DNA of 64,000 nucleotides. It comes from Acarospora socialis (Eukaryota > Ascomycota > Lecanoromycetes > Acarosporales > Acarosporaceae). Positions 46,929 through 58,070 of the stretch are shown one piece after another. Each line of letters opens with the position of its first letter. Positions within the stretch are counted from its first letter, which is position 1. A program made the translations under genes and the position numbers. The stretch covers positions 2,418,001 through 2,482,000 of the forward strand of contig JAMYGW020000003.1 of the NCBI GenBank assembly GCA_025617375.2, in the 5' to 3' direction. Below the pieces are notes generated by a model, which saw only the letters and a list, made by a program, of their open reading frames with translations, ran no database searches and had not been told where the DNA came from.

Positions 46929-47070
46929 TCCCCGATGGTCTAGTGGTCATGATTTCCGCTTGTCATCTGTGAAGGTTCAAGCGCGGGAGACCGGGGGAAA
47001 GTCGCCTTAACCCGACATGGAAATGTTTCTTCAACTAACATCACATGCAGTTCGATTCCCCGTCGAGGAG
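46929..47070 (+). tRNA. tRNA-Asp(GTC) candidate with two inserts
   Basis: Without inserts the 72 bases fold as tRNA-Asp: acceptor arm 46929-46935 with 47063-47069 (one C-A mismatch), A box TGGTCTAGTGG, anticodon GTC at 46962-46964, anticodon stem TCCGC/GCGGG, T arm CGGGG-TTCGATT-CCCCG. A 16-nt insert (46966-46981) sits after base 37, the normal eukaryotic tRNA-intron site. A second 54-nt insert (46997-47050) splits the T arm between stem and loop and ends CTAACATCACATGCAG, like a spliceosomal 3' end but without a GT start. The last insert base plus TTCGATTCC still gives a B-box-like sequence. It may be a functional gene with an ectopic intron or a decaying copy. Confidence 0.55.
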
Positions 47071-47083
47071 CTTAAAAACAATA

Positions 47084-47089
47084 TTTTTT
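47084..47089 (+). terminator. Pol III T-tract terminator
   Basis: Six consecutive T, 14 bp after the tRNA discriminator base, followed by a second T5 tract about 5 bp on. This is the usual RNA polymerase III stop and supports the tRNA call. Confidence 0.6.
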
Positions 47090-47297
47090 GTCCCTTTTTG
47101 GACTTTTGCTTTGTTTTTTGGAGTATACACAAGATGAGTGTGTTCTCACCCAGAGTATCTACGATATGTTAAGTTTAGATATTCGACGATGCTCTGCTAT
47201 GTATGATGTATCCCAGACGATAGCCTCGATAGTTAAACCGCCTACGGAGACAATCCAATCCAATCCAATCTCATGACTTTGTTAAACCAGGCTCACC

Positions 47298-49895
47298 ATG
47301 ACCATCAACTCTGTCGCCACAAGAGAGGATACAACGTACGGAGCTGGCGCACCGCCCGGTCAGAGAACGCCGAAGCCACCACCGCGAATTTGGAATGCGA
47401 AAGACCCGCCGTTCAAGGGCGTTGATCCCTTGGTGTCTGATGGATATCATCAAAGTTCTGAGACTACCGCCATAGTAATCGACAATGGTCAGATTGTCGC
47501 TATCGCTCTTCCGCACACCTGCAACATAGCTAACCTTACATGTTATACAGGCGCCAGTCTCACTCGAGCAGGCTGGTCGTTCGACAAAACTCCGCGCCTC
47601 TCCTTCCCCCCAAACGTAGCACGCTACAGAGACCGCAAGCTCAACCGCACATGTTCCTACGTTGGCTACGACGCTTATGCGGATGCCACAACCCGAGGAC
47701 AGCTGAGGAGCGCATTCGAGCCTGGAAGCAGCATCGTGGGCAACTGGGATGTCATGGAGGGGGTGCTGGACTATGTTTTCGTGAAGCTTGGGGTAGATGG
47801 GGCGGAGGGCGGTGTTGGAAGACCAGTAGTCATGACAGAACCTATCGCCAACTTGGGATACTCAAGGAAGAGTATAAGCACCTGTGAACCACAGTTACAA
47901 TGAACATGCTGATTAGGAGTTTCTGCTGCAGCAATGACTGAGCTCATGTTTGAGTGCTACTCTGTACCATCTCTGGCCTACGGCATTGACTCGCTCTTTG
48001 CCTACAAATACAACAATGGACAAAATGGGCTTGTAATCTCGTCGTCACACACATCGACACATCTCATACCAGTGCTGGATTCCAAAGCTATGATGCCAAA
48101 TGCTGCTCGTCTGAACTGGGGTGGATATCAGAACGCCGATTACCTGCTGAAGCTGCTCAAGCTCAAATACCCACACTTTGCTGGGAAGACTACCGAAACA
48201 CAAGCTGAAGACATGGTCCGCGAGCATTGTTACATATCACAGAACTATGAAGCAGAACTAAGTACGTTCTTGGATTGGACTGGTTTGGAGGACAGGGATC
48301 ATGTCATCCAGTACCCCTTCACCGAGCACGTGGTCATCGAGAAAAGCGAGGAAGAGCTTGCTCGGATTGCGGAGAGGAAAAGGGAAAGCGGCAGAAGGCT
48401 ACAGGAGCAAGCAGCGAAGATGCGCTTGGAGAAACTGGTCAGGAAAGAGCAGGAACTCGAGTACTATAAGGAACTTCAGCAGAAGCTGACAACGGAAACT
48501 AAGAAAGAACAAAAGCGGCTTCTGGATATCGAAGACTTCAAGGATGATGCGCAGCTTGAAAAAACGATCAAAGAACTGGACAAGTCGATACGCAAAGCCC
48601 GAACCAAAGACGTTGGTGGCGGGGAGAACGAAGAGGAGGAAGAAGAGCAAACCTTTCCACTTTTAGACGTTCCGGATGAGGAACTGGATGAGGCCGGCTT
48701 GAAGCAGAAGCGACATCAACGGCTCATGAAATCCAACGTCGAGGCACGGGCGCGGGCCAAGGTCGAGAAGGAACGAGAAAAGGCGAGGATAGCGGAAGAA
48801 GAACGGCTCGACGAGGAACGTCGAACCAATGATCTTGGAGGTTGGATAGCAGAACGTAGAGCTGCTCGGTCCGTAAGTACCATGTCCGAAACAAAACATC
48901 GCGGCTGCTACGCGGACTTCACATACAGATCCTGACTCCCTCCACCGCAGGCACTCCTCCAGAAAATGAAAGATCGCGAACGCCTCAAAGCCGACCTCGG
49001 CAACCGCAAATCGCTCGCCAGCCAGATGCGCATGAAGACGCTCGCGAACCTCGCCTCGGACGCACCGGGCAAGAAGCGACGGCGCGGCGGCGACGACGAC
49101 AACTTCGGCGCCAACGACGACGATTGGGGCGTGTACCGGACCGTCGCGACGGGCGAGGGCAGCGACGACGACGAAGAAGAAGACGTCTCGGCCGCCCTCA
49201 AGACGCTCGAGGCCCAGCTCCTCAAACACGACCCGGACTTCACCGAGCACAGCACGCTCGAGGCCCAGACCGACTGGACCAAGAGCCTCGTGCACGCCTT
49301 CCTGCGCGGGCCCTGGCCCTTCGACCCCGAGAGCACGCGCCAGGCCCACCAGCTCCACCTCAACGTCGAGCGCATCCGCGTGCCCGAGGTCGTCTTCCAG
49401 CCTTCCATCGCCGGCCTCGACCAGGCCGGCCTCGTCGAGATCGCGGCCGATATCGTCACCCAGCGTCTGCCGGACCCGCAGCTTCGCGATAGCGTTCTCA
49501 AGGATGTCTTCCTGACGGGCGGCAACACGCTGTTCCGCGGCTTCGAGGAGCGGCTGCGGAACGATCTCCGTGCCGTGTTGCCGGTGGAGGCGCCGTTGGC
49601 GGTAAGGAGGGCGAAGGATCCGCTGCTCGACGCGTGGAGAGGGGCGGCGGGGTGGGCGGCGGGACCGGAGTGGAAGAGGGCGGCGGTCTCGAGGGAGGAG
49701 TACGCAGAGAAGGGGGCGGAGTATTTGAAGGTTCGTAGACCTGCAGACGCAGATTTTTGCTCTGTATTTTGCCCTGTATTTTGCCCGTCTTTTCTGTAAC
49801 ATTGTGATGAGGAAAGGTTGGAGGTGTTTCAAGTCGGTGCATGCTGACGTTCTTGTGTTCAGGAACATGATCTCGGGAATGCGTCTGTTTACTGA
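47298..49895 (+). CDS. ARP5: Actin-related protein 5 (INO80 complex)
   Basis: Nuclear Arp that binds Ies6 and forms the Arp5 module of INO80. Exons 47298-47487, 47551-47871, 47932-48872, 48951-49730 and 49863-49895 give 754 aa. Actin-fold parts are visible as ASLTRAGWSFDKTPRLSF, EPIANLGYSRKTMTELMFEC with SLAYGIDSLFAY, and late DVFLTGGNTLFRGFEERL. Between them lies the Arp5-specific insert: a long charged coiled coil (about 320-520, ERKRESGRRLQEQAAKMRLE) with an acidic EEEEEE patch. The last exon is only 33 nt and encodes EHDLGNASVY, the family C-terminus. Exon 4 is strikingly GC-rich, mostly at third positions. Confidence 0.95.
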
Positions 49896-50420
49896 GGAGA
49901 TGAGAGGCTCGGAATAAGGGTAGAGCACGGAGTTTCGGGGGCATTTGGCGAGCGAGGGTGAAAAGCTGAGGCACTTCATACTTAGACGATTACCGTTCCC
50001 AACATCAAAGTCATGGTCCACCAGCCTCCGTCATTGTTGTCTGTTTACCATCACTGACCTTGCAATCGTAAAAGGACTGTCTAATTTTCCGTGTTCGGGA
50101 AGCTAGTGTACAGAGAGCATACCCTCGCTCGTGAACTTCATTTTCCTAGCCATGTCGACAAAGCAAACAGAAAACACCCTCCGGAACCTACTACCGCCAA
50201 CGCCTGTCCCCAGATTGAGTGGAAGAGAGCAAGAATGGAGAATGGATGCGGAAACAAATCTTCTCGCAACAAACTGAGAGTCGCATTCACCGATTATGGA
50301 AGGGAGAGGGCAGGTCCAAGCTTGAACGACCGACGATTAAGCGGTTCGAGCTCTGTGGATTCGTGGTGGCAGAAGATGTGGTCCGACCGGTTGTTGAAGA
50401 TAGCTGACAACTCACGTTCG
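49896..50420. other. Intergenic, convergent ARP5 / kapC
   Basis: 525 bp between convergent genes. Short frames have no family. No repeat or RNA gene seen. Confidence 0.45.
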
Positions 50421-51542
50421 TCAGGCGGTCACGGGAGTTCCGTTGATGTTGGGCTTTTGATTGGTAAGTGCAGGGTCCGTGGCCGACTGCATCTCGACGT
50501 CCTCACCGGTCTTCAGCCTCTTGGAGGGGAAGTCGTCGCCGCCGGTGAGGTACGCGGCTTCCTCGTGGTGATGCTTGCCGGCACCCAAGTCCGCGACGGC
50601 TTGTGCGGCCGAGGCTTGGAGGTGGCTGACGGATGAGGAGCCCATGGTCGCGGTGGGTGCGGGGATCTGCTGTTGTTGTTGGTGCATCGGGTCCGACGAG
50701 CGTGGGTTCGGGAGGTCGATGTTCGACGGCGGCTGCGGAAATTCGCCTTGCGATTCGATGAGGCGCGACTGAAGGTTGATGATGTAGTCTCGCAGTTGGT
50801 AGTTCTCGGCTTGGACGGCTTTGTAGTTTTCGTTCAGGAGGTTGTAGTCACGCACTTGCTCTTCGAGCTTCTTGATGTATCCTTCTTTGCGCTGTCGGAA
50901 CGCACGCTGTCAAACGATAAGGTCAGCACCGAGCGATCAAAGTATAAGCTCCTTTCACGTCTTGTTGATCGGACTTGACGCCCCCAATAGTTGATGCCCT
51001 TATGTAAGCTGGCCGATGACTGTACAGAACGAACACGAAACGACTACTTCGAAAATTCACACTCATTATCATCAATCGCATCGCATCATGCAAACTTACC
51101 TGAGCGGCTCTGTTCTGTGCAGCGCGTTTGGAGGTTGATAATTCGCGCTTTCCTCCCTTCCTGCCATCGGCACCGACGTCGTCACCACTCTCCGCGCTTG
51201 TATTCATCATTCCCGTGCCAGCGATGGCGGGATCAATGTTATGGTCGTGAGGACTCGCCGAGCTCGACGGCTGCATGTTCTCCATGTTATGCGGACCTTG
51301 TGGCGAGTGTACTTGGGCAAGGAGGTGTTCTCGAAGCGCTGATACGAGTCTTTGGTCAGCACGAGTCCCACCTCAAGTTACTTGCGATTTGCGCGAATGC
51401 GACGGATTACCAACATTGCTCTTCTGGATTATCCTATCACCAGCAAGTCAGCTTCCTTCCACACAAAGTCCGACAATGTTGACCGCCTTACCTGGACCGC
51501 GTTCTGCATCGGATGCGGTGCTGGGGCGAGAGCTGGCTGCAT
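50421..51542 (-). CDS. kapC: bZIP transcription factor KapC-like
   Basis: Nuclear bZIP regulator of the KapC family of filamentous fungi. Proposed exons 51542-51492, 51423-51411 (13 nt), 51371-51100 and 50906-50421 give 273 aa. Exon 1 encodes MQPALAPAPHPMQNAVQ, the KapC start; exon 3 carries ADQRLVSALREHLLAQVH and the basic region STSKRAAQNRAAQ; exon 4 continues RAFRQRKEGYIKKLEEQVRD with leucine heptads, then a His/Gln-rich tail with a probable nuclear signal SKRLKTG. The 193-bp intron splits the basic region. Exons 1, 3 and 4 are solid; the 13-nt exon and its 39-bp downstream intron are the only solution I found that keeps frame, and remain uncertain. Confidence 0.85.
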
Positions 51543-53317
51543 GGTGATCTGACTCCCCGGCTTATTCAACAGGAATTACGACTGCACTGTGGCCCAAGGC
51601 AACAGGCCCGATTGATCCAAGGTAGCACGATACGGCCTCAAGTGCAGGGGAAACGATGCTGAGACGATGTCGACGATAATTGGTGAATGCGCGAGGAATG
51701 GGCAGGCAATACAACAATACCGCTTGGGCACGACCGACTTCGCCCGGCTTAGCGTGGCGAGATCAGGTCGAGAGAAGCAGCCTGACAGAGAGACCAAGGT
51801 CGGCGTCAACACACGGTGACAAAGAATGAATTGGCGGACTTGATCTGGCGGTTTGTAGGTTATCTTTCCCACGCAGCGCGACCTGGGTAAGGTATGTGTA
51901 ATCACAGTTGAGAAACTTTAGTAAGCAGAAATGTCAAAAAGCCGACCACAAAGAAGTTATGTAAGTTGAGTTGTTGTCGGAGTGCGGGTAATCGGTACCT
52001 ACCAGTAAAAGCAGGAGGATGACGAATATCCTGTCTTACGTAAGACAATGTGTCACTGCCGCGGGGTTCGGGACGCGGCATCTTCCATATCTTGTCCCGT
52101 GACAGTCCACCAATAAGACTAACACTGCTCGATGAGTCATTATTGACTAATTTCCAATTATCCCTTAGCCCTACACCCCCATCGCGGTATAGGTAGAGCA
52201 CCCACTACGAACTACCTTACACCTTACCTACCACTACCAGGTACCTACAATGTACTTAAGGTGCCTACTCTACCTTAACCCTGGTAATGGAACAGCTAGA
52301 GCAGGGACTGAGTTGCATGATGCCTTCAAAATCCTTGAGCTTCTAAGGCCATGACCAGCAAGGTCTCTTGTAATGGATACTCAAACGTCAACATCGCTCG
52401 CACATGCCTATTCAGTCAGTACATCAGGCATGCAGTAGAGCTACAGACTAGAAATCTGATGGGCCATTGAGCCAATACCATATGATGGTCGACGCCGGCA
52501 GTAACCCCCTATCAGGTGGCTTGATCCAAAGGCACGATATAATCCTCAGTGGTAATCATCAGCATAGTTCTTCATATCAGTCTCGGCCTCTTCCCCTAGT
52601 GCTGATGGCTCCTCCTTTCTTTTGGTCACTGTCTCTCTTACAGTCTCACACGTTTCAAACCATCATTCTTGTATGGACTACCTCGTCGTGCTCTGGGGCA
52701 CGAACCTTCGCGATCAAAGCCCATATGGTTTCGCGCCACGGAGACGCGCAGAGAAAGACAGAACGGGGCCGGTCTCTGCTGCCCAACAAGCCTCAGATAC
52801 GGAAATCATTCGGCACGGGGTCGGACGGTTTTTATGCGTATGTGCCAATGGCTTCGCCTCGGCTGGACACAGGCACAACTAGACGCGTGGCGTGTTATCT
52901 ACGTACCTGGGTCTTTCATTTTGATAGAGTGAGAAGACGAGAGAGGTAGAGAAGCGTCGGGCAGATTGAGGCACAAGAACTAACAACGCTGATGCGGTAC
53001 GGCTTCGAAAGCGAAGTGTCTGGATTTGAAGGCACGGACGGGACACGAGCGGCTGGAGCTTTAGGGTTAGAATTCGGTTCGATACCATAGTATATGCTCT
53101 GTCTAAAGCCAAGTCTCTATCTGAACTCGCGCCTGCGGACCACCCAATGCGCCAAGCCCTGTCTTCGCTCGGATAAAACCCCAGACCCGAACGAAAAAGC
53201 GTCTGGGATCTAGAAGCGTGTTTGGAAAACGCTCCAAAAATGTAATTTGTCGAGAAGACATCACGTCACTTTCGCCGTTCTATTATGCACTGCCACCCGG
53301 GGCGGGGCAAAGATGCT
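51543..53317. other. Intergenic, 1.8 kb
   Basis: Upstream of kapC and downstream of ERG25. TACC-rich stretches occur near 52200-52280. A 160-codon frame at 52467-52949 (+) has no recognisable family. A long regulatory region for the transcription-factor gene is plausible. Confidence 0.4.
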
Positions 53318-54432
53318 CTACTGCAACTTCTTCGCTTCCTTGGCCAACTTTCGCTCCCGTCTCCTCTTCGCCGCTTCCGGTCCGGACTCGGTGTCCAAGA
53401 CGTAATCCCACCACCTAAAGCTGCTTGAGTAATTCCCGATGAACCGCTCATGATGGACATCGTGATGTTCGGCGCCGGCCCAGAAGGGCAAGAAATGGTG
53501 CAAGCTCCACGGGAAGTCGTAGCCGCTGTGTGCGTCGATGGCTTGGAACAGGCGAAGAACGATCCAGACATACATGGTAAGGATGTGTAGATCGCCTGAG
53601 ACGGCACACCACAGGACTGGAACGCTGACGGTGCCGATGCCCAGGATCATGACTTCAATCGGCGAGGCATATTCCGCGGCTAGACCGAACGGCGCCGAGT
53701 ATTGGTGGTGAATCTTGTGGATGTTCTTGTATAGCGGACCCCAGTGCAGGGCGCGGTGCGACCAGTAGTGCCAGGTGTCTTCAAGCACGAAGAAGATGGC
53801 GATCTGGTAGGCCATGGTGAGGATCGAGGGGAAGGGGACGCCGGTTGCCAGACCAAAGTATTGGGCCATTGGGTGGAATAACCTGGTCCTTGTCAGTGCT
53901 GCTGTGTTGTTACAAGCAGAGGTTATCGTCGGTCTTACCAGATCTGCGGGAGCTCGACGGTGAAGTGGCTGAGGAGAACGAGCTTGGCACAATTCCATTG
54001 CTCCTGCGCCGTGGGGATTTTTTGCTGCAAACATCATCAGTCCTGTGCGAGTAGAGCATCGTAGAGCTTCAAGTATCCGGCAAGTGGCTCAGTGAAGTCC
54101 GGAACGCACATTCTGTAGCTTGTATTTGTTGAAGTAAGGTATACGATCGATGATAAACCAAGGCAGTGATCGTCCAAAGTAGACGAGCTCGTGCATCGTA
54201 AAGGACATAATCCCAGTGGCAAGTACATCATTCTGCATCCAAGCGTACCATGCCGCCCACATCTGCTCGAGGATGTTGAGGTGGACATTGTATTTGGAGA
54301 TCTCGTCGAATTGACCCCAATACGTGTCCGGGATGGCGGTGAGGAATGTTGTTGAGTTCCTGTTGAGCCTCACTTAGCTCAAACGTGTTCCAGCTGTACC
54401 CAGGCAGAGAATGCTTACATCGCAGCATCCAT
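53318..54432 (-). CDS. ERG25: C-4 methylsterol oxidase
   Basis: ER-membrane di-iron oxygenase that oxidises the C-4 methyl groups of 4,4-dimethylzymosterol in ergosterol synthesis. Exons 54432-54419 (14 nt), 54359-54110, 54024-53939 and 53882-53318 give 304 aa. The joined start [20 protein letters not shown] fits the family. The three histidine boxes are present: HRALH (in [13 protein letters not shown]), HKIHH and HHDVHH. Membrane segments include the stretch around [17 protein letters not shown] and [16 protein letters not shown]. The C-terminus is [10 protein letters not shown]. It is divergent from NCA2 across about 0.8 kb. Iron- and sterol-dependent control is usual for the family but no SRE was identified. 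Confidence 0.95.
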
Positions 54433-55248
54433 GATGAGCCTGAGCCAACGAGCGACGTGGGTGGTTGTGGTGGTGTTGAGGTCGAGGCACACACAAAATA
54501 TCGTAGGTTATGATTTCTTTATACGCGAGCGAATTTCGATGTCAGGGGAAAGCACACCACCAGGAACGTCAGATCCCGGAGCAATCTAATTGGTTGTTGG
54601 GCCGATTGTGGCGGTAAAAGCCCAGAAGCGACCTGCATTCCTTCCCGGCTCGTAGATTGCCGGGATCACCTGATTAGATTAGTGTATCGATTTGGCTTAC
54701 TCATCAAATGGCTGGACCCTGAAGACGAACCTTAGATTTATAGTAGGGCAACAAACATTCTATGATGTTTACCAATATTTCAGCGACGTCAATACTGCAC
54801 TTAGACCCACAGGTGATGCTTTATAGCTAGGATTCTCAGGTCGTAATATTTGAAGGTCCATTATACAGGTAAGAATCACCGCAAGGACCCGATGCATGTT
54901 ACCCGTACTCATCTTTGAACTCTTTGCCCATAAAGAAGGAGTTATCATGTCAGCCAACGCGAAACCGTGGAACCGCAGCATCTCTTAAAATGTCATTGCA
55001 GATAGCTTTAAGTGTTGTACGAGAGCAGGACTAAGTACCTTTTGTGCTGCGATACCTCAAGTCCTGTCAAAGCCGCATATTTAATTCGCCGGTTCCGTGG
55101 CTCGCGTGTTTCCAACGTCATGGGGGTAGCTGCTGTTTGTCCAACCAAAACATGTTGACCACGATGGAGCAATGAAGCAAGTATTCCCACACGGATACCA
55201 GCAAGAATAATGCCATAATCGGAACTTGTAGATTTTCAGCTGACGGGA
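54433..55248. promoter_or_regulatory. Divergent promoter region, ERG25 / NCA2
   Basis: 816 bp between divergent starts. Expected to contain sterol-responsive sites for ERG25, but I could not single one out with confidence. Confidence 0.45.
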
Positions 55249-57437
55249 ATGTCCTTTGTAGCTGAGTAAGTTCGGACACAGGCCCGCCACGATCGCTATC
55301 GACTAATTGCAAGTCCAGTCAGGTTCGCCGGGTCGATGGCCAACTCGACAGACTTCAGTTCTCGAGCATAAGCCCGACACCAGCTTCGCCCTCGTTTGGC
55401 GTCGCCACAGATGACTCGCTGCAAACTCGGGAAGCTGCTGCTTCTGACCATGTATGGGGACGAATCGGTCAGTTGCAAGCTGTGGTAAAGGCCTTGTCGA
55501 CTACCTCTTCGCCAAGACCGCTGCTGGGAGCATGGAGAATTCAAACGCTCCTAGACCAAGCCCACTTATCCTCGACAACGGCAAAAACTGCTGGGCTTAA
55601 TAAAGCTGATGTGGTATATCAACGCGAACTTGAGTGGCTACTGGTTAGTAAAGCCACGGCACAGACCTATGGCTTGATACTTAATGCGCTACTTGATCAA
55701 ACAATACCTCTGAGTAACGATATATGGTACTGGGACGAGGTACTAGGTTCGAATACTTATACCGGCCTATATACTGTGCAGACATCCCCGTTGCGGTTCT
55801 GGCAATGGTCGAAAGATGTATATCAAGATGCTCGGCAGCGGCTGCAATCGCTCATGGGTTTGAAGGAGACGGACCGGCCCACTTCGACGCCTCTATCAGA
55901 GCATTGGAAACAGTTCTATGGACTTGTCAAGGATAGCATCCGTGATCGATCGATAGCCGATATGCGGTCCAAGGTCCTGTCGCCCTTTGCAATGTGTCGA
56001 GCGGAAGCGCGGCGGAAACAGGATCATCTGAAACGGCTGCGGGAAATGAGTGCGAGTGGTCTAGGTGTTCTCATGGATGAAGGACTCACATTCGATGTCG
56101 ATGAGGAAGGGTCGATTACGGCTAAGGGTCACGATCACATAATCGACAAAGATGAATGGAAGAGCGTGGTCGTAAAAAGCATCGCGTTGATGGAGACGGT
56201 TCTCCGTAACGTCACGACTCTTGAAATTGGAGTTGTAGACTTTGAGGATACTGTCTTCACAAGCGTCGATGAGGACCCTGAGCTTCTATACAAGCATACA
56301 GTTGATGACGAACGATCATCGAAGCCTGCATTGCTCGCCAACAGACTTGAGCAGATTCTCAGCGTCCATGTGCCGAGTCATACTGCAGCCTCAAGGCGGT
56401 TAGTTGAAGAATATGGCCGGCCGTCAATCGTGGTCCGATACTGGCTACCAGCAACCGCTCTTCTACTGTCATCGAGCACTTTACTCCGAATCTTTGTCAA
56501 CCGTAAAGCCGATATTACCGCGTGGGTGCGCGACTTCGGGACCACCGTCATGGACTTCTGGTACAACTGGGTTGTCGAACCGGTGAAGAAGGTGGTCGGC
56601 ACGATTCGCCACGACGAGGATAGCGAGGTCGCGATCATGAGTAAAAGAAGCCTGGAAGGCGATAGAGCAAGCTTGGAAAGAATGGTCGTGGACTTTGCAG
56701 TCGATAACCCTGATGCATCCGGAGGTCCTCTAAATGAGTCGCAAATAGAGGAAATTAGAGTCAAAGTCAAAGAAGGAGATCTAACTCCTGTTTTGAGAGC
56801 TTATGAGCGCGATTTACGGAGACCATTTATGGGAACATTGAGAGGAGATTTAGTTCGCGCATTGCTCATCCAGATCCAGAAAACTAAGGTCGATGTTGAG
56901 GTGGCTATAAGCGGCATCGATGCCTTACTCAAGAGTCAAGAGCTAGTGTTTGGGTAAATACTGCTTCTTTCCGTTGAAGACCACAAAGCTGACTACCGTA
57001 GCTTTGTCGGCCTTACTCCTGGAATACTGGTATGTTTGGGAGTGGGCAGGTGGCTCAGCGGGCTTTTTGGCAATCGAAAGGGTGTGAAGAGAGGGAAGAC
57101 TCAAAGTCAGATGGTTCGGGTACTACGGTGAGCATCTCATCGTTCCCCAGTGTAGAACGATCAGGTGGGCCTGTGCTAATGCCTGTCCAGCAACATTGAT
57201 CGAATCATGACTTCATCGACACCCTCCAATAACGGGATGCTCTCTTACAAAGATCACGGCTTGCTGTTATGCGAGGTCCATGTACTTCGACAGATCGCCC
57301 AGCGAATATTGCCAGAAGAAATTTACCGCGAGCTCTTGGAGGAGGTCAATGATCTGGTTGATATCCGGACCGGGGTGGAACGACAGTTGAAAGTCGTGGA
57401 CAGGATACGATGGGCTTATGCTCAATGGTTGCGATGA
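55249..57437 (+). CDS. NCA2: Nuclear control of ATPase protein 2
   Basis: Mitochondrial membrane protein needed in yeast for expression of the mitochondrial ATP6/ATP8 transcript. Exons 55249-55265 (17 nt), 55319-56953, 57002-57127 and 57191-57437 give 674 aa. The first join yields MSFVADQVRRVDGQLDRLQ, the NCA2 N-terminus. A hydrophobic segment follows RPSIVVRYWLPATALLLSSS, and another, FVGLTPGILVCLGVGRWL, crosses the second intron join after KSQELVFG, a family hallmark. DWYDE-like motifs are replaced here by NDIWYWDEVLGS. The C-terminus YRELLEEVNDLVDIRTGVER is conserved. Confidence 0.92.
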
Positions 57438-58070
57438 TGTACAGTACCCATTCTGCGTATGGCTGATTTGTCGCATCTTTTGGCGTTCTCTATCACCGCG
57501 CGTGAAATAGCCCTGCTGTTGCACTGCATAGTAGGATATATCATTGAACATAACATGGCCCCAAGTCTTACTTCTTGAATAACTCTACATTCGAGTTTAT
57601 GTCTTCCCTCGTATCGGGCATTTTCACCCGGTCCTCGATACGATTCAAAGGTCCATATGTATACACTATATGTGTACCATAGTAAGGTACCATAGTAAGG
57701 TACCTATCTGACGTGCCTTTGGCGCGTGAATCTAGGCCTGTGATATGTGGCTTATTCCGTGTTGTGGCACAGTGACGCCACATCCCGCAAAACCAAACCC
57801 TGAGAAAGTTGCCAAATACGTACATCTCAACCACAACATGACTTGACCGAGACTTACGACCACCTGACCTACGGTATCGCAACGATCGACCTACCCTTCC
57901 ATATCACTGAGTTATCTACCAACAGACTCATATCGACTGTCCGCACATCGTCGAATCGTGCCCGAAGATAAGCGTGTTTCCAACAACTGCACGCTTACAG
58001 CACTCCTGCTGGTTGTGCAGAGCGAGCCATCGCTCCTCGACTTCCTCAAAGCTCCTCTTTCTAGACCATC
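57438..58070. other. Intergenic, SEC4 upstream
   Basis: 633 bp between co-oriented genes, containing the SEC4 promoter. A 13-bp unit is duplicated head to tail at 57675-57700 (TACCATAGTAAGG twice). Nothing else stands out. Confidence 0.5.

Noticed and set aside
46997-47050. The T-arm insert of the tRNA as an ordinary spliceosomal intron
   Set aside because: It has a branch-like CTAAC and a CAG end but no GT at its start, so a standard intron does not give an exact tRNA.
48663-50021. 452-codon minus-strand frame opposite ARP5
   Set aside because: Antisense shadow of the GC-rich ARP5 exons; the sense strand is unmistakably Arp5.
52467-52949. 160-codon frame in the kapC-ERG25 gap
   Set aside because: No recognisable domain, no splice extension, and three overlapping frames of similar length suggest chance.
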